From contig NZ_CP037858.1 in NCBI RefSeq assembly GCF_006974125.1, forward strand, positions 2,046,001 through 2,110,000: a stretch of DNA of 64,000 bases, written 5' to 3'. The notes under the pieces are model-generated. The model had not been told where the DNA came from and searched no databases. It saw only the letters and a list, made by a program, of their open reading frames with translations. The stretch's first letter is position 1, and each line of letters opens with the position of its first letter. The position numbers and the translations under genes were made by a program. Below, one piece after another: positions 46,043 to 55,262 of the stretch. This DNA comes from Stenotrophomonas maltophilia. Lineage in GTDB: Bacteria; Pseudomonadota; Gammaproteobacteria; Xanthomonadales; Xanthomonadaceae.

Positions 46043-48874
46043 ATGCTCCCCAGCCTGCCCCTGCTGCTGGCCCTGCCGTTCCTGATGGCAGCGGCTGTTG
46101 CGGCCTTCCCCCGTAGTTCGCGCTCGACTGCTGCCTGGCTGGCGGCGCTGGCGCCGTTGGGCGGACTGGCCATCCTCGGCTGGCTGACCCCGTCCGTACT
46201 CGATGGCCAGGTGGTCCGCACCCTGGTGCCCTGGCTGCCGCAGATCGGCCTGGACTTCACCCTGCGCCTGGACGGGCTGGCGTGGATGTTCGCCGGGCTG
46301 GTGCTGGGCATCGGCGCGCTGGTGGTGCTGTACGCGCGCTACTACCTGAGCCAGCAGGACAACGCGCACCGCTTCTACTGCTACCTGCTGCTGTTCATGG
46401 GCGCCATGCTGGGCATGGTGCTGTCGGGCAACCTGCTGTTGCTGATGATCTTCTGGGAAATGACCAGCATCAGCTCGTTCCTGCTGATCGGCTTCTGGTC
46501 GCACCGCCAGGACGCCCGCGAAGGCGCACGCATGGCGCTGGTGATCACCGGCGGCGGCGGCCTGGCCCTGCTCGGTGGCGTGCTGCTGATCGGCCGCATC
46601 GTCGGCAGCTTCGACCTGGACGTGGTGCTGGCCGCCGGTGAGCAGATCCGCGCCAGCGCGCTGTACCCCTACGCACTGTTCCTGGTGCTGGCCGGCATCT
46701 TCACCAAGAGCGCGCAGTTCCCGTTCCACTTCTGGCTGCCGCACGCGATGGCAGCGCCGACGCCGGTCTCGGCCTACCTGCACTCGGCCACCATGGTGAA
46801 GGCCGGCGTATTCCTGCTGGCGCGGCTGCACCCGGCGCTGGCCGGCAGCGACCTGTTCTTCTACACGGTCAGCGGCATCGGCGCGCTGACCCTGCTGATC
46901 GGTGCCTGGAATGCGATCTTCCAGCACGACCTGAAAGGCCTGCTGGCGTACTCGACGATCTCGCACCTGGGCCTGATCACCCTGCTGTTCGGCCTGTCCA
47001 CGCCGATGGCGGTGGTGGCGGGCGTGTTCCACATCCTCAACCACGCCACCTTCAAGGCCTCGCTGTTCATGGCGGCCGGCATCATCGACCACGAGACCGG
47101 CACCCGTGACATGCGCAAGCTGGGTGGCCTGCGCAGGCTGATGCCGTTCACCAGCGCGCTGGCGATCATCGCCTCGCTGGCGATGGCCGGCATTCCACTG
47201 CTCAACGGCTTCCTGTCCAAGGAAATGCTGTTCGCCGAGGCGCTGACCGCCGGTGGCGGCCCGGGTGCGATGCGCACCGCGGTGTCGATCGCCGCGCTGC
47301 TGGCCGGCGTGTTCGGCGTGGCCTACAGCCTGCGCTTCGTGCACGACACCTTCTTCGGCTCCGGCCCGCACGACCTGGACCGCGTGCCGCACGAGCCGCC
47401 GCGCTGGATGAAGGTGCCGGTGGAACTGCTGGTGGTGATCTGTATCGCAGTGGGCGTGGCACCGGCACTGACGGTAGCTCCGGTGCTGCATGCCGCTGCC
47501 GCCTCGATCCTCGGCAACGCCATGCCCGAGTACAGCCTGGCGGTGTGGCACGGCTTCAATCTGCCGCTGGCGATGAGCGCGATCGGCGTGGTCGGCGGCG
47601 TGGCGCTGTACTTCGGCCTGCGCAAGCTGATCAACCTGCACGGCGTGGAAACCCGCACCACCGGCCGCAACGTGTTCCATGCGCAGCTGGATGCCCTTTC
47701 CGCGCTGGCCATGCGCCTGACCAACGGCATCGCCAATGGCAGCCTGCAGCGCATGCTGCTGGGCCTGGTGCTGGTGGCGATCGCAGTTGCCGCCGCGCCG
47801 TTCGTGGCCAACCCGGCCTCGCCGAACTGGACCGCGCCGCAGCCGATCCCGCTGCTGGGCTGGGCGCTGTGGCTGGTGATGATGGCCTGTGCGGTCGCCA
47901 CCCTGCGCGTCTACAAGCAGCGCCTGCTGGCAGTGCTGCTGGTCGGTGGCGTCGGCCTGATGGTGGCACTGACCTTCGTGTTCCTGTCCGCGCCCGACCT
48001 GGCGCTGACCCAGCTGCTGGTAGAGATGGTCACCCTGGTGCTGATGCTGCTGGGCATGAACTACCTGCCCGCGCAGTCCGGGCCGGAGCGGCCGCGCTGG
48101 CGCAAGCGGCGCGACGCGGTGATCGCGATCATCGCCGGCGCCGGCCTCGGCGCGCTGGCCTATTCGGCAATGACGCTGCCGCCGAACACCATGGCCGGCG
48201 AACTGCTCGCCCGTGCGTTGCCCGAGGCCTACGGCCAGAACGTGGTCAACGTGATCCTGGTCGACTTCCGCGGCTTCGATACCTTCGGCGAGATCACCGT
48301 GTTCGGCATCGCTGCGCTGGTGGTGCATGCGCTGCTGCGGCGCACGCGGATGGCGCCGGAACAGATCATGCCCGGCCCGCCGATCAAGCTACCGGTACCG
48401 GCCGACCTGGCGCAGATCATGTTCCCGCTGACGCTGACCGTGTCGATCTTCCTGTTCCTGCGCGGCCACAACGCGCCCGGTGGTGGCTTCATCGCCGGCC
48501 TGGTGCTGGCGGTGCCGCTGCTGATCCAGTACGTGATCCAGGGCACCGCCTCGGTGGAGTCGCGCTTCGGCTTCGACTACATCCGCTGCATCGGCATGGG
48601 CCTGCTGATCGCCCTGCTCAGCGGCAGTGCCTCGATGCTGTTCGGCGTACCGTTCCTGACCAGTGGTCACCTGGACCTGCACCTGCCGCTGATCGGCGAC
48701 GTGCCGCTGGCCAGCGCGATTGGTTTTGACATCGGCGTCTACCTGGTGGTGTTCGGCGGCGCCATGCTGATGCTGTCGATGATGGGCACGATCAAACCGT
48801 CGCGTACCCGCACTGCCCGCAAGGGTGAGATCGACCTGCAACGCCGTTCGGCCCGCACCGGGGAGATGCACTGA
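46043..48874 (+). CDS. mrpA: Mrp-type Na+(K+)/H+ antiporter subunit A fused with subunit B
   Basis: A 943-residue membrane protein combining MrpA (about 1-770; NuoL-like with the Lys/Glu-bearing helices) and MrpB (about 800-925; MnhB/DUF4040-like regions), as in alpha/beta/gammaproteobacterial PhaAB. The antiporter-type core has the GIFTKSAQFPFHFWLPHAMAAPTPVSAYLHSATMVKAG segment with the conserved K and H residues. ATG at 46043. It starts a six-gene operon with overlapping stop/start codons (TGATG with subunit C). Role: cation and pH homeostasis driven by the proton gradient. Confidence 0.93.
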   Translation: MLPSLPLLLALPFLMAAAVAAFPRSSRSTAAWLAALAPLGGLAILGWLTPSVLDGQVVRTLVPWLPQIGLDFTLRLDGLAWMFAGLVLGIGALVVLYARYYLSQQDNAHRFYCYLLLFMGAMLGMVLSGNLLLLMIFWEMTSISSFLLIGFWSHRQDAREGARMALVITGGGGLALLGGVLLIGRIVGSFDLDVVLAAGEQIRASALYPYALFLVLAGIFTKSAQFPFHFWLPHAMAAPTPVSAYLHSATMVKAGVFLLARLHPALAGSDLFFYTVSGIGALTLLIGAWNAIFQHDLKGLLAYSTISHLGLITLLFGLSTPMAVVAGVFHILNHATFKASLFMAAGIIDHETGTRDMRKLGGLRRLMPFTSALAIIASLAMAGIPLLNGFLSKEMLFAEALTAGGGPGAMRTAVSIAALLAGVFGVAYSLRFVHDTFFGSGPHDLDRVPHEPPRWMKVPVELLVVICIAVGVAPALTVAPVLHAAAASILGNAMPEYSLAVWHGFNLPLAMSAIGVVGGVALYFGLRKLINLHGVETRTTGRNVFHAQLDALSALAMRLTNGIANGSLQRMLLGLVLVAIAVAAAPFVANPASPNWTAPQPIPLLGWALWLVMMACAVATLRVYKQRLLAVLLVGGVGLMVALTFVFLSAPDLALTQLLVEMVTLVLMLLGMNYLPAQSGPERPRWRKRRDAVIAIIAGAGLGALAYSAMTLPPNTMAGELLARALPEAYGQNVVNVILVDFRGFDTFGEITVFGIAALVVHALLRRTRMAPEQIMPGPPIKLPVPADLAQIMFPLTLTVSIFLFLRGHNAPGGGFIAGLVLAVPLLIQYVIQGTASVESRFGFDYIRCIGMGLLIALLSGSASMLFGVPFLTSGHLDLHLPLIGDVPLASAIGFDIGVYLVVFGGAMLMLSMMGTIKPSRTRTARKGEIDLQRRSARTGEMH

Positions 48875-49266
48875 TGGAACTGGCCCTGGCTACCGCGATC
48901 GGCGTGCTCACCGCCATCGGCATCTACCTGCTGCTGCGTGCGCGCAGCTTCGATGTGATCCTCGGCATGACCTTCCTGTCCTACGCCACCAACCTGCTGA
49001 TCTTCGCCGGTGGCCGCGTGGTGCTGGGCAAGGCGCCGGTGCTGCAGGAAGGTGTGGACAGCCACCTCGGCAACTACACCGACCCGCTGCCGCAGGCGCT
49101 GGTGCTGACCGCGATCGTGATCGCCTTCGCGATGACCGCGGTGAGCATCGTGCTGGCCATGCGCAGCCGCAGCGACAACCACAGCGACCATGTGGACGCC
49201 CACGAGCCGGATGACGACCTGCAGGATGAGCGCGTGCCGCCACGCCAGGGCGAGGACCGCGCATGA
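48874..49266 (+). CDS. mrpC: Mrp antiporter subunit C
   Basis: A 130-residue NuoK-like subunit with three predicted helices (ATAIGVLTAIGIYLLLRA; MTFLSYATNLLIFAGGRV; ALVLTAIVIAFAMTAVSIV) and a charged cytoplasmic tail. Its ATG overlaps the previous stop. Confidence 0.92.
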   Translation: MELALATAIGVLTAIGIYLLLRARSFDVILGMTFLSYATNLLIFAGGRVVLGKAPVLQEGVDSHLGNYTDPLPQALVLTAIVIAFAMTAVSIVLAMRSRSDNHSDHVDAHEPDDDLQDERVPPRQGEDRA

Positions 49267-50798
49267 ACCACCTGGTGATCCTGCCGATCCTGATTCCGCT
49301 GCTGGGTGCTGCACTGTCGCTGTTCGTCGAACACCGTCGCTATGGCCCCAAGGTGCAGCGCGCGGTGGCCTGGACCGCGCTGTCGGCGCTGGCGCTGGCG
49401 GTGGGCCTGCTGTTTGCCACCACCGCCAGTGGTGAGATCAACGTCTACCTGCTCGGCGACTGGCCGTCGCGGCTGGGTATCGCGCTGGTGGCCGACCGGC
49501 TGTCGGCGTGGATGCTGCTGACCACCCTGCTGCTGGCCATTCCCTGCCTGCTGCACGCTTGCTCGGGCTGGGACCGCCGCGCACCGCACTTCCACGCGCT
49601 GTTCCAGTTCCAGCTGGTCGGCCTCAACGGTGCGTTCCTGACCGGCGACATCTTCAACCTGTTCGTGTTCTTCGAGGTGATGCTGATCGCCTCCTACGGC
49701 CTGCTGCTCAGTGGTGGCCGTGGCCTGCGCATGCGCATCGGCCTGCACTACGTGGTGTTCAACGTCACCGCCTCGACCCTGTTCCTGATCGCACTGGGCC
49801 TGCTGTACGCCTCGCTGGGTTCGCTGAACATGGCCGAGCTGTCGCAGCGCATCGCCGAGGTGCCGCCGGCACAGCTGACGCTGGTGAAGGCGACAATGGG
49901 CCTGTTGCTGCTGGTGTTCTGCGCCAAGGCGGCGCTGATGCCGCTGTACCTGTGGTTGCCGGAAGCCTATTCGCGCGCGCCGGCCGCCGTGGCTGCGCTG
50001 TTCGCGATCATGACCAAGGTCGGCCTGTATTCGGTGCTGCGCATCCAGATGCTGTGGTTCGGCGACGATGCCGGCGCGATGGCCGGCTATGGCCGCGACT
50101 GGCTGCTATGGGCCGGCGTGGCAACGCTGGTGCTGGGTGGCCTGGGTGCGCTGGCCGCAACCCGCCTGCGCGTGCTGATCTCCTACCTGGTGATCGTGTC
50201 GGCAGCCACGCTGTTCATCGCCTTCTCGGTGGGCACGCCACAGGTGCTGTCGGCCGGCCTGTACTACCTGCCACACAGCAGCTTCGTCGCCGCCGCGCTG
50301 TTCCTGATTGCCGACCTGATCCGCCGCCGACGCGGTGGTGCCAGCGACCGCAAGGAAGTGGTGGCGCCGATGCCGGGCAAGGAAACGCCGGCGGTGCTGT
50401 TCCTGATCGGCGCGGTGTCGGTGGCCGGCCTGCCGCCGCTGTCCGGCTTCCTGGCCAAGGCCGCGCTGCTGGCCGGCATGCCGGCGCAGTACACCGCCCC
50501 GGTCTGGACTGCGGTACTGGTCAGCAGCCTGCTGGTGATCATGGGCCTGACCCGCGGCGGTATCCGCCTGTTCTGGCGCGTGCCGCCTGTCGAGGCCGAT
50601 GCACCGAAGCCGCGCAAGGCACGCCTGCGCCGGGTCGAGCTGTACGCGGCCTGCATCCTGCTGGCCTACGGCATCGGCATGACCCTGGCCGCTGCACCGC
50701 TGATGCGCTACACCGACGCCACCGCCGCACAGCTGCTGCACCCCAGCGAGTACGTGCAGCAGTTGCGCGCGACCACGCCGGAGATCCGCCAGCCATGA
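49263..50798 (+). CDS. mrpD: Mrp antiporter subunit D
   Basis: A 511-residue NuoM/NuoN-like subunit with about 14 helices; FCAKAALMPLYLWLPEAY and PAAVAALFAIMTKVGLYSVLRI carry the conserved charged residues of the antiporter fold. The start overlaps mrpC by four bases. Confidence 0.93.
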   Translation: MNHLVILPILIPLLGAALSLFVEHRRYGPKVQRAVAWTALSALALAVGLLFATTASGEINVYLLGDWPSRLGIALVADRLSAWMLLTTLLLAIPCLLHACSGWDRRAPHFHALFQFQLVGLNGAFLTGDIFNLFVFFEVMLIASYGLLLSGGRGLRMRIGLHYVVFNVTASTLFLIALGLLYASLGSLNMAELSQRIAEVPPAQLTLVKATMGLLLLVFCAKAALMPLYLWLPEAYSRAPAAVAALFAIMTKVGLYSVLRIQMLWFGDDAGAMAGYGRDWLLWAGVATLVLGGLGALAATRLRVLISYLVIVSAATLFIAFSVGTPQVLSAGLYYLPHSSFVAAALFLIADLIRRRRGGASDRKEVVAPMPGKETPAVLFLIGAVSVAGLPPLSGFLAKAALLAGMPAQYTAPVWTAVLVSSLLVIMGLTRGGIRLFWRVPPVEADAPKPRKARLRRVELYAACILLAYGIGMTLAAAPLMRYTDATAAQLLHPSEYVQQLRATTPEIRQP

Positions 50799-51301
50799 CC
50801 GCCCAGCGTTCCCTGTTCCGCCGCGTCATTCCCTCGCCGATGCTCAGCATCATGGTGGTGGCGTTCTGGCTGCTGATGTCCGACAGCTTCACCCTCGGCC
50901 AGATCGTGCTGGGGCTGGTACTGGGCGTGGTGGTGCCACTGTTTGCCGCGCGCCTGGACCGCGAGTTCGCGCGCATCGGCACGCTGCGTCCGTTGCCGAA
51001 ACTGCTGTGCGTGACCCTGTGGGACATCCTGATGTCCAACATCCGCGTCGCCATCCAGGTGCTCGGCCCGGAGAAGAACATCCACCCCGGTTTCATCTGG
51101 TTGCCGCTGGACATCGCCAACATCCACGGCATCGCCGCGCTGACCAGCATGATCACCCTGACCCCGGGCACGGTCTCGGCCGCGCTCAGCGACGACCGCA
51201 AGTTCCTGCTGGTGCACGTGCTGCACCTGGAGGACCCACAGGACCTGATCGATACGATCAAGCGCCGTTACGAGGCGCCGTTGATGGAGATCTTCCCATG
51301 A
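50795..51301 (+). CDS. mrpE: Mrp antiporter subunit E
   Basis: A 168-residue membrane protein with an N-terminal membrane region (MLSIMVVAFWLLMSDSFTLGQIVLGLVLG) and a conserved cytoplasmic domain (NIHGIAALTSMITLTPGTVS, HVLHLEDP). ATG at 50795 overlaps mrpD by four bases. Confidence 0.92.
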   Translation: MTAQRSLFRRVIPSPMLSIMVVAFWLLMSDSFTLGQIVLGLVLGVVVPLFAARLDREFARIGTLRPLPKLLCVTLWDILMSNIRVAIQVLGPEKNIHPGFIWLPLDIANIHGIAALTSMITLTPGTVSAALSDDRKFLLVHVLHLEDPQDLIDTIKRRYEAPLMEIFP

Positions 51302-51582
51302 CCGGTTTTGAAGTCATCCAGACCACCCTGGTGGTGTGCATGCACGTGGTCGGCCTGGCCATGCTGCTGGCCACCTGGCGCCTGCTGCGCGGGCCGACCG
51401 TGCCCGACCGCATCCTCGCGCTGGACACCCTGTCGGTGACCGCGATCGCCGAGCTGATGCTGTTCGGCATGTACCTCAACTCGCCGATCTACTTCGAGGC
51501 GGCGCTGATCATCGCCATGCTCGGCTTCGGCAGCACCGTGGTGCTGAGCAAGTTCGTGCTGCGCCGGGACATCGTCGAATGA
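51298..51582 (+). CDS. mrpF: Mrp antiporter subunit F
   Basis: A 94-residue subunit with three helices; the RLLRGPTVPDRILALDTLSV motif is characteristic of MrpF. Four-base overlap with mrpE. Confidence 0.92.
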   Translation: MTGFEVIQTTLVVCMHVVGLAMLLATWRLLRGPTVPDRILALDTLSVTAIAELMLFGMYLNSPIYFEAALIIAMLGFGSTVVLSKFVLRRDIVE

Positions 51583-51968
51583 TCACCGCGATCCAGATCG
51601 GCCTGTCGATCCTGCTGCTGTTCGGCTGCTTCTTCATCCTGGTCGGCGCACTGGGCCTGGTGAAGCTGTCCACCTTCTTCAAGCGCCTGCACGCACCGAC
51701 CAAGGCCAGCACGCTGGGCGTGGGCTGCGTACTGGTGTGTTCGGTGTGCTACCACATCTTCCTGGGCCAGGACCCGCAGCCGCGCGAGCTGCTGATCACC
51801 GTGTTCCTGTTCATCACCGCACCGATCAGCGCGCACATGATGGCCAAGGCCGCGCTGTCGCTGCTGATGGAGAAGCGCCCCAGCCTGCCCGGCAACGAGC
51901 CGGTTGCCGAAGAACAGATGCCTCCGCCGGAACCGGTGCGGGAAGAAGAGGCCACGCAGAACCGGTAG
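51579..51968 (+). CDS. mrpG: Mrp antiporter subunit G
   Basis: A 129-residue subunit with three helices and the KLSTFFKRLHAPTKASTLGVG motif of MrpG, and a hydrophilic tail. Four-base overlap with mrpF. The stop codon TAG is the TAG of a GTAG-headed SMAG palindrome. Confidence 0.92.
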   Translation: MITAIQIGLSILLLFGCFFILVGALGLVKLSTFFKRLHAPTKASTLGVGCVLVCSVCYHIFLGQDPQPRELLITVFLFITAPISAHMMAKAALSLLMEKRPSLPGNEPVAEEQMPPPEPVREEEATQNR

Positions 51969-52041
51969 TGCCGGCCGCTGGCCGGCAATCGCAAGGGTTC
52001 CGTCAGAGGCAATGCGGTTGCCGGCCAGCGGCCGGCACTAC
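51965..52041. repeat. Inverted pair of SMAG REP palindromes ending the mrp operon
   Basis: Copies at 51965-51986 (+) and 52020-52041 (-). The first contains the mrpG stop codon; the second ends 2 bases from the stop of the minus-strand exchanger gene, so the pair separates the two convergent genes. Confidence 0.88.
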
Positions 52042-52042
52042 C

Positions 52043-53002
52043 TCATGCCGCGCCGACCAGCAGCAGCTCCAGCACGAACCAGCCAACAAACGCGACCAGC
52101 AGGATCACGCCTTCGCCCCGGCTGATCTTCAGGTCGCCACGCAGCATCGGGTACAGCACCAGCGCGAAGGCCAGCAGCGCCGGCAGTTCCAGGCGCACGA
52201 ACGAGGCCGGTAGCGCCAGCGGCTGCAGCACCGCCATCGCACCGATCACCAGCAACAGGTTGACCACGCTGGAACCCAGTACGTGACCCAGCACCATGTC
52301 GCCATGACCACGGCGCGCGGCCGCAATGGCGGTGGCCACCTCCGGCAACGCGGTGCCGATCGCTACCGGCAGCAGGCCGACCAGCAGCGGCGTCCAACCC
52401 AGGGCTGCGCCGAAGTCCGCCGCGGCCCCCACCACCAGGCGTGCGCCCCAGTACAGGGCCAGCGCCGCGATCAGCACCCGCAGCACGTTCAACGGCAGAC
52501 TGGTGCGGCTCAGTGCGGACTCGGCGATGGCCGCCTGCACCTCGGTGCTCTCGCTACGACCACGGCGCAGCAGCAGCACCTGCACCACGATGAAGCCGGC
52601 CAGCAGTACGCCGCCCTCCCAGCGTGCCAGGCCGCCATCAAGACCGAACAGGATCAGCAACACGCCGGCCGCCAGCAGCGACCACCACAACACCGTCTGC
52701 AGGCGCGCGCGCAGCAGCAGGGGCGCAGCCATGGCCGCCACGGCCAGGGTCAGGCCCAGGTTGACGATGCTGCTGCCCACCGCATTGCCGAGTGCCAACT
52801 CTGGCTGGCCGACAGCCAGCGCGCGCGCGTTGACCGCCAGTTCCGGCAACGAGGTGGTCACCCCAAGCAGCAGCAGGCCGGCGGTGAACGGGCTGGCCCC
52901 GAAGCGCTGGGCCAGGCCGGACACGGCCTTGACGATGGAGTCCCCACCCAGCGCCAGCAGCAGCAGGCCGAGCAGGAACCAGGCAATGGCAATGGCGATC
53001 AT
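52043..53002 (-). CDS. Na+/Ca2+ exchanger-family membrane protein (YrbG/CaxA-like)
   Basis: A 319-residue polytopic protein with two repeat motifs of the CaCA family: GASPFTAGLLLLGVTTSLPEL in the first half and VGLLPVAIGTALPEVATAIAAA in the second. The GTS/GTxxPE alpha-repeat residues are partly changed (VTTSLPE instead of AFGTSAPE), so ion selectivity may differ. ATG at 53002. Confidence 0.88.
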   Translation of the reverse strand: MIAIAIAWFLLGLLLLALGGDSIVKAVSGLAQRFGASPFTAGLLLLGVTTSLPELAVNARALAVGQPELALGNAVGSSIVNLGLTLAVAAMAAPLLLRARLQTVLWWSLLAAGVLLILFGLDGGLARWEGGVLLAGFIVVQVLLLRRGRSESTEVQAAIAESALSRTSLPLNVLRVLIAALALYWGARLVVGAAADFGAALGWTPLLVGLLPVAIGTALPEVATAIAAARRGHGDMVLGHVLGSSVVNLLLVIGAMAVLQPLALPASFVRLELPALLAFALVLYPMLRGDLKISRGEGVILLVAFVGWFVLELLLVGAA

Positions 53003-53075
53003 CGAGCACTCCCCCAGCGGTCGTGGCGCGATTCTACGCTTGGCCCGCGTACATGGCTGGGCCCTCGATCAAGAA

Positions 53076-53687
53076 TCAGCCACAGCCTTCCGCATAATCG
53101 ACCTGTGGGGTGCGACCGACCCGCCAAGCGCCGACCCGGCCATCGGCACCGAGCGCGAAGTCGATCACCGCAGCACCCTCCTGCGCTGGGCGAACGCGCA
53201 GGTGCTGGGCCTTCTCGTCGTACTTGTCGGGGCCGACGTCAGCCCGCTCCGGGTACAGCACCTGCAGCTCGCCCAGGGTCATGCCGACCTTGCCGCCGCC
53301 CGGCGCGGTGATGGCAGCGCTGCGCACGTCGTAACGCACCAGCTTGCGCGCCTCGATCATCAGGCGCGGATCCTCGGCATCCTGCGGGCGCAGGAAGTAG
53401 CAGCCGTCATTGCCGTCGTCGGCTGGCAGGGGCTTGCCACTGGCATCGGTGCCCAGCCCCTGCAACGGCGTGCCGAAGCCGGCGCGGACCTCGGCGATGC
53501 CAGCGCCCAGCTTTGCGCCGGCGAAGCCGTCCAGGCGTGCCGGGCCCTGTTCTGCTGCCGGTGCAGGCACAGCAGGAGCAGCAGCGGCGGGTGCGGGAGT
53601 CGCATCAACCGCGGCGGGTGCCTCGGCAGTGCGGTTGCAGGCGGTGAGCGAAAGGAGCAACAGACCAGCAAGCGGAAGGTGCTTCAT
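53076..53687 (-). CDS. Predicted lipoprotein of unknown function
   Basis: A 203-residue protein with a signal peptide and the lipobox LLSLTAC (Cys17), an Ala/Pro-rich linker (about 20-45), and a soluble beta-rich domain with a KLGAGIAEVRAGFG segment and two Cys residues (GCYF, EGCG at the C-terminus) that could form a disulfide. No family is recognised. ATG at 53687; the start upstream frame is shadow. Confidence 0.8.
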   Translation of the reverse strand: MKHLPLAGLLLLSLTACNRTAEAPAAVDATPAPAAAAPAVPAPAAEQGPARLDGFAGAKLGAGIAEVRAGFGTPLQGLGTDASGKPLPADDGNDGCYFLRPQDAEDPRLMIEARKLVRYDVRSAAITAPGGGKVGMTLGELQVLYPERADVGPDKYDEKAQHLRVRPAQEGAAVIDFALGADGRVGAWRVGRTPQVDYAEGCG

Positions 53688-53812
53688 CGGTGCGGTTCCC
53701 TGGCACGAAGATGGCTGCACGCTAGCCCATCCTGTGTGCAGGCGCTGCATTGTCATCTCGGTTTCATCGCCTTCGTTCAGGCTCGGCGAGCACCGACCTG
53801 GCCGTCCCTTCC

Positions 53813-54364
53813 ATGCAACCGCGCAAGACCGATCTCGCCCGAACCGCGCTGCAGGCCCACCGCGCGCCGCTGGACATGCGCCAGCGCCGGCTGTTGATCC
53901 TGTGCGACGGCCAGCGCAGCATCGCCGACCTGACCGGGCTGATGGGCCAGGAAGCACCGGCAATGGTGATCCAGCTGATCCAGGGCGGCTACCTGGAAAC
54001 CGGGCCGGTGGCCGAAGCGGCGCCCCCTCCCATGCCGGAAACGACACAGCGTGTCGCTCCCCCTCCCGCGCCTGCGGTGCCTGCGCCCGTCACGGCACCG
54101 GCGCCGGTCGAGCGCCGCCGTTCGCTGGTGTCCGCGCGCATCTACCTGCTGGGCATCCTGGAAATGCAGCGCCACCCGCAGGCGGCCGCGCTGTTCCGCG
54201 ACCTGCAGCAGGCCCGCGCCGAAGACGATGTGGTGAAGGTGCTGCAGGCGGCGCTGCAGGTATTGCCCGGCATGACGTCCGAAGGTTATTGCCAGCGCGT
54301 GCGGCAGCGCCTGCTGGAGGCGCTGCCCACCAAACACTGCGGTGCCTTTGCTGAAGCCATCTAG
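53813..54364 (+). CDS. Small Pro/Ala-rich protein, function unknown
   Basis: A 183-residue protein. An N-terminal helical segment contains LLILCDGQRSIADLTGLMG, similar to a winged-helix-like motif found in Xanthomonadaceae proteins; then a Pro-rich linker (about 70-100) and a C-terminal helical half. ATG at 53813. It ends 4 bases before the converging stop of the RelA/SpoT-fold gene of the acquired island. Confidence 0.75.
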   Translation: MQPRKTDLARTALQAHRAPLDMRQRRLLILCDGQRSIADLTGLMGQEAPAMVIQLIQGGYLETGPVAEAAPPPMPETTQRVAPPPAPAVPAPVTAPAPVERRRSLVSARIYLLGILEMQRHPQAAALFRDLQQARAEDDVVKVLQAALQVLPGMTSEGYCQRVRQRLLEALPTKHCGAFAEAI

Positions 54365-54368
54365 GGAT

Positions 54369-55262
54369 TCAAGCCGCCACCTCGTCGTCTATCTCCGAAA
54401 GCGCGTCTTGTATTGGAGACGGCGCCAAGCCTGCCAACTCCGGGCATTTATATACAACATGATTCCAAAGAAACACAAAATTGGAGATCGTAACTGGCAT
54501 AGCTATCCGATAAGAACTTAGCTTACTAAACAAAAGTCTCCGATCAGCTCGGAAAAGCGCCTTACTAGCGCCATCTTTCCAATCGAAGTATTGCGCCATC
54601 GGCAGAAGCATCTCAGCGTCAGCTCTAATTCTGAATCGAGCATGCGCCATCGCGGCCCATTGACCAGATCTATAGTGCCGAAGCGCCAAATCATCAAATA
54701 TCTTCAACATACTCCACTCGCTCGTCTCTAGCGTTGCAAAAACGCCATTAAGAGCTCGATTCAGATCCGAATGGCCATGCCAATGGGTCTTGCATTTATA
54801 TCGCAGATCATGCTCCACCTCGTGCCAACCCTCAGAGAGCATTGACCTCAATTGGACCTCAAAAGTTGTATCGAGGGGAACATCCGCGAAACCACCACGC
54901 TCCAGCTCCACACAATCCTCTTGCTTCATTCTGAAAACAAGATTGCGCCTGACAACGTTAAAAGTGGATTCATCGATATTGTCAATCGATGACGAATCTG
55001 GCAAATATTCGTACTTCCGCTTCAGCAGGTCTTCCACAATTGAAACATCGTCAGGGAAGTACAGCGCAACTCGGACCCCCACACCATCTTGGATCAGCCT
55101 GCCTCCAACGCTGTACTTGCCTGGCTCGCGATCAAGCTTCCGCTTTAGGGATGACTTAGATTTACCTCTAGCGAAAACTCGCGCCAAGAGTCCAATTGAA
55201 AGGACGTCACCCTCGACCTGCCGCCGAATACGTTCAGCCACAACATCCAAGGCGCCGTTCAT
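54369..55262 (-). CDS. RelA/SpoT nucleotidyltransferase-fold protein
   Basis: A 297-residue protein. An RSH synthetase-like core is visible: ARGKSKSSLKRKL (31-43), the metal-binding Asp in IQDGVGVRVAL (Asp59), and FEVQLRSMLSEGWHEVEHDLRYK (134-156) with the catalytic-type Glu135. The usual G-loop (GYxSxH) between these is not seen; the corresponding stretch near 100-110 reads FNVVRRNLVF. The C-terminal half is helical (about 165-297). Family members make (p)ppGpp or, in toxSAS toxins, pyrophosphorylate tRNA or make other alarmones. It follows the NACHT gene with an ATGA overlap and could be its effector (inferred). Confidence 0.8.
   Translation of the reverse strand: MNGALDVVAERIRRQVEGDVLSIGLLARVFARGKSKSSLKRKLDREPGKYSVGGRLIQDGVGVRVALYFPDDVSIVEDLLKRKYEYLPDSSSIDNIDESTFNVVRRNLVFRMKQEDCVELERGGFADVPLDTTFEVQLRSMLSEGWHEVEHDLRYKCKTHWHGHSDLNRALNGVFATLETSEWSMLKIFDDLALRHYRSGQWAAMAHARFRIRADAEMLLPMAQYFDWKDGASKALFRADRRLLFSKLSSYRIAMPVTISNFVFLWNHVVYKCPELAGLAPSPIQDALSEIDDEVAA

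Noticed and set aside
46028..48328. Very long minus-strand frame opposite mrpA
   Set aside because: It is an antisense frame of a well-supported membrane protein gene and is His/Gln/Arg-rich, as expected for the complement of high-GC coding sequence.
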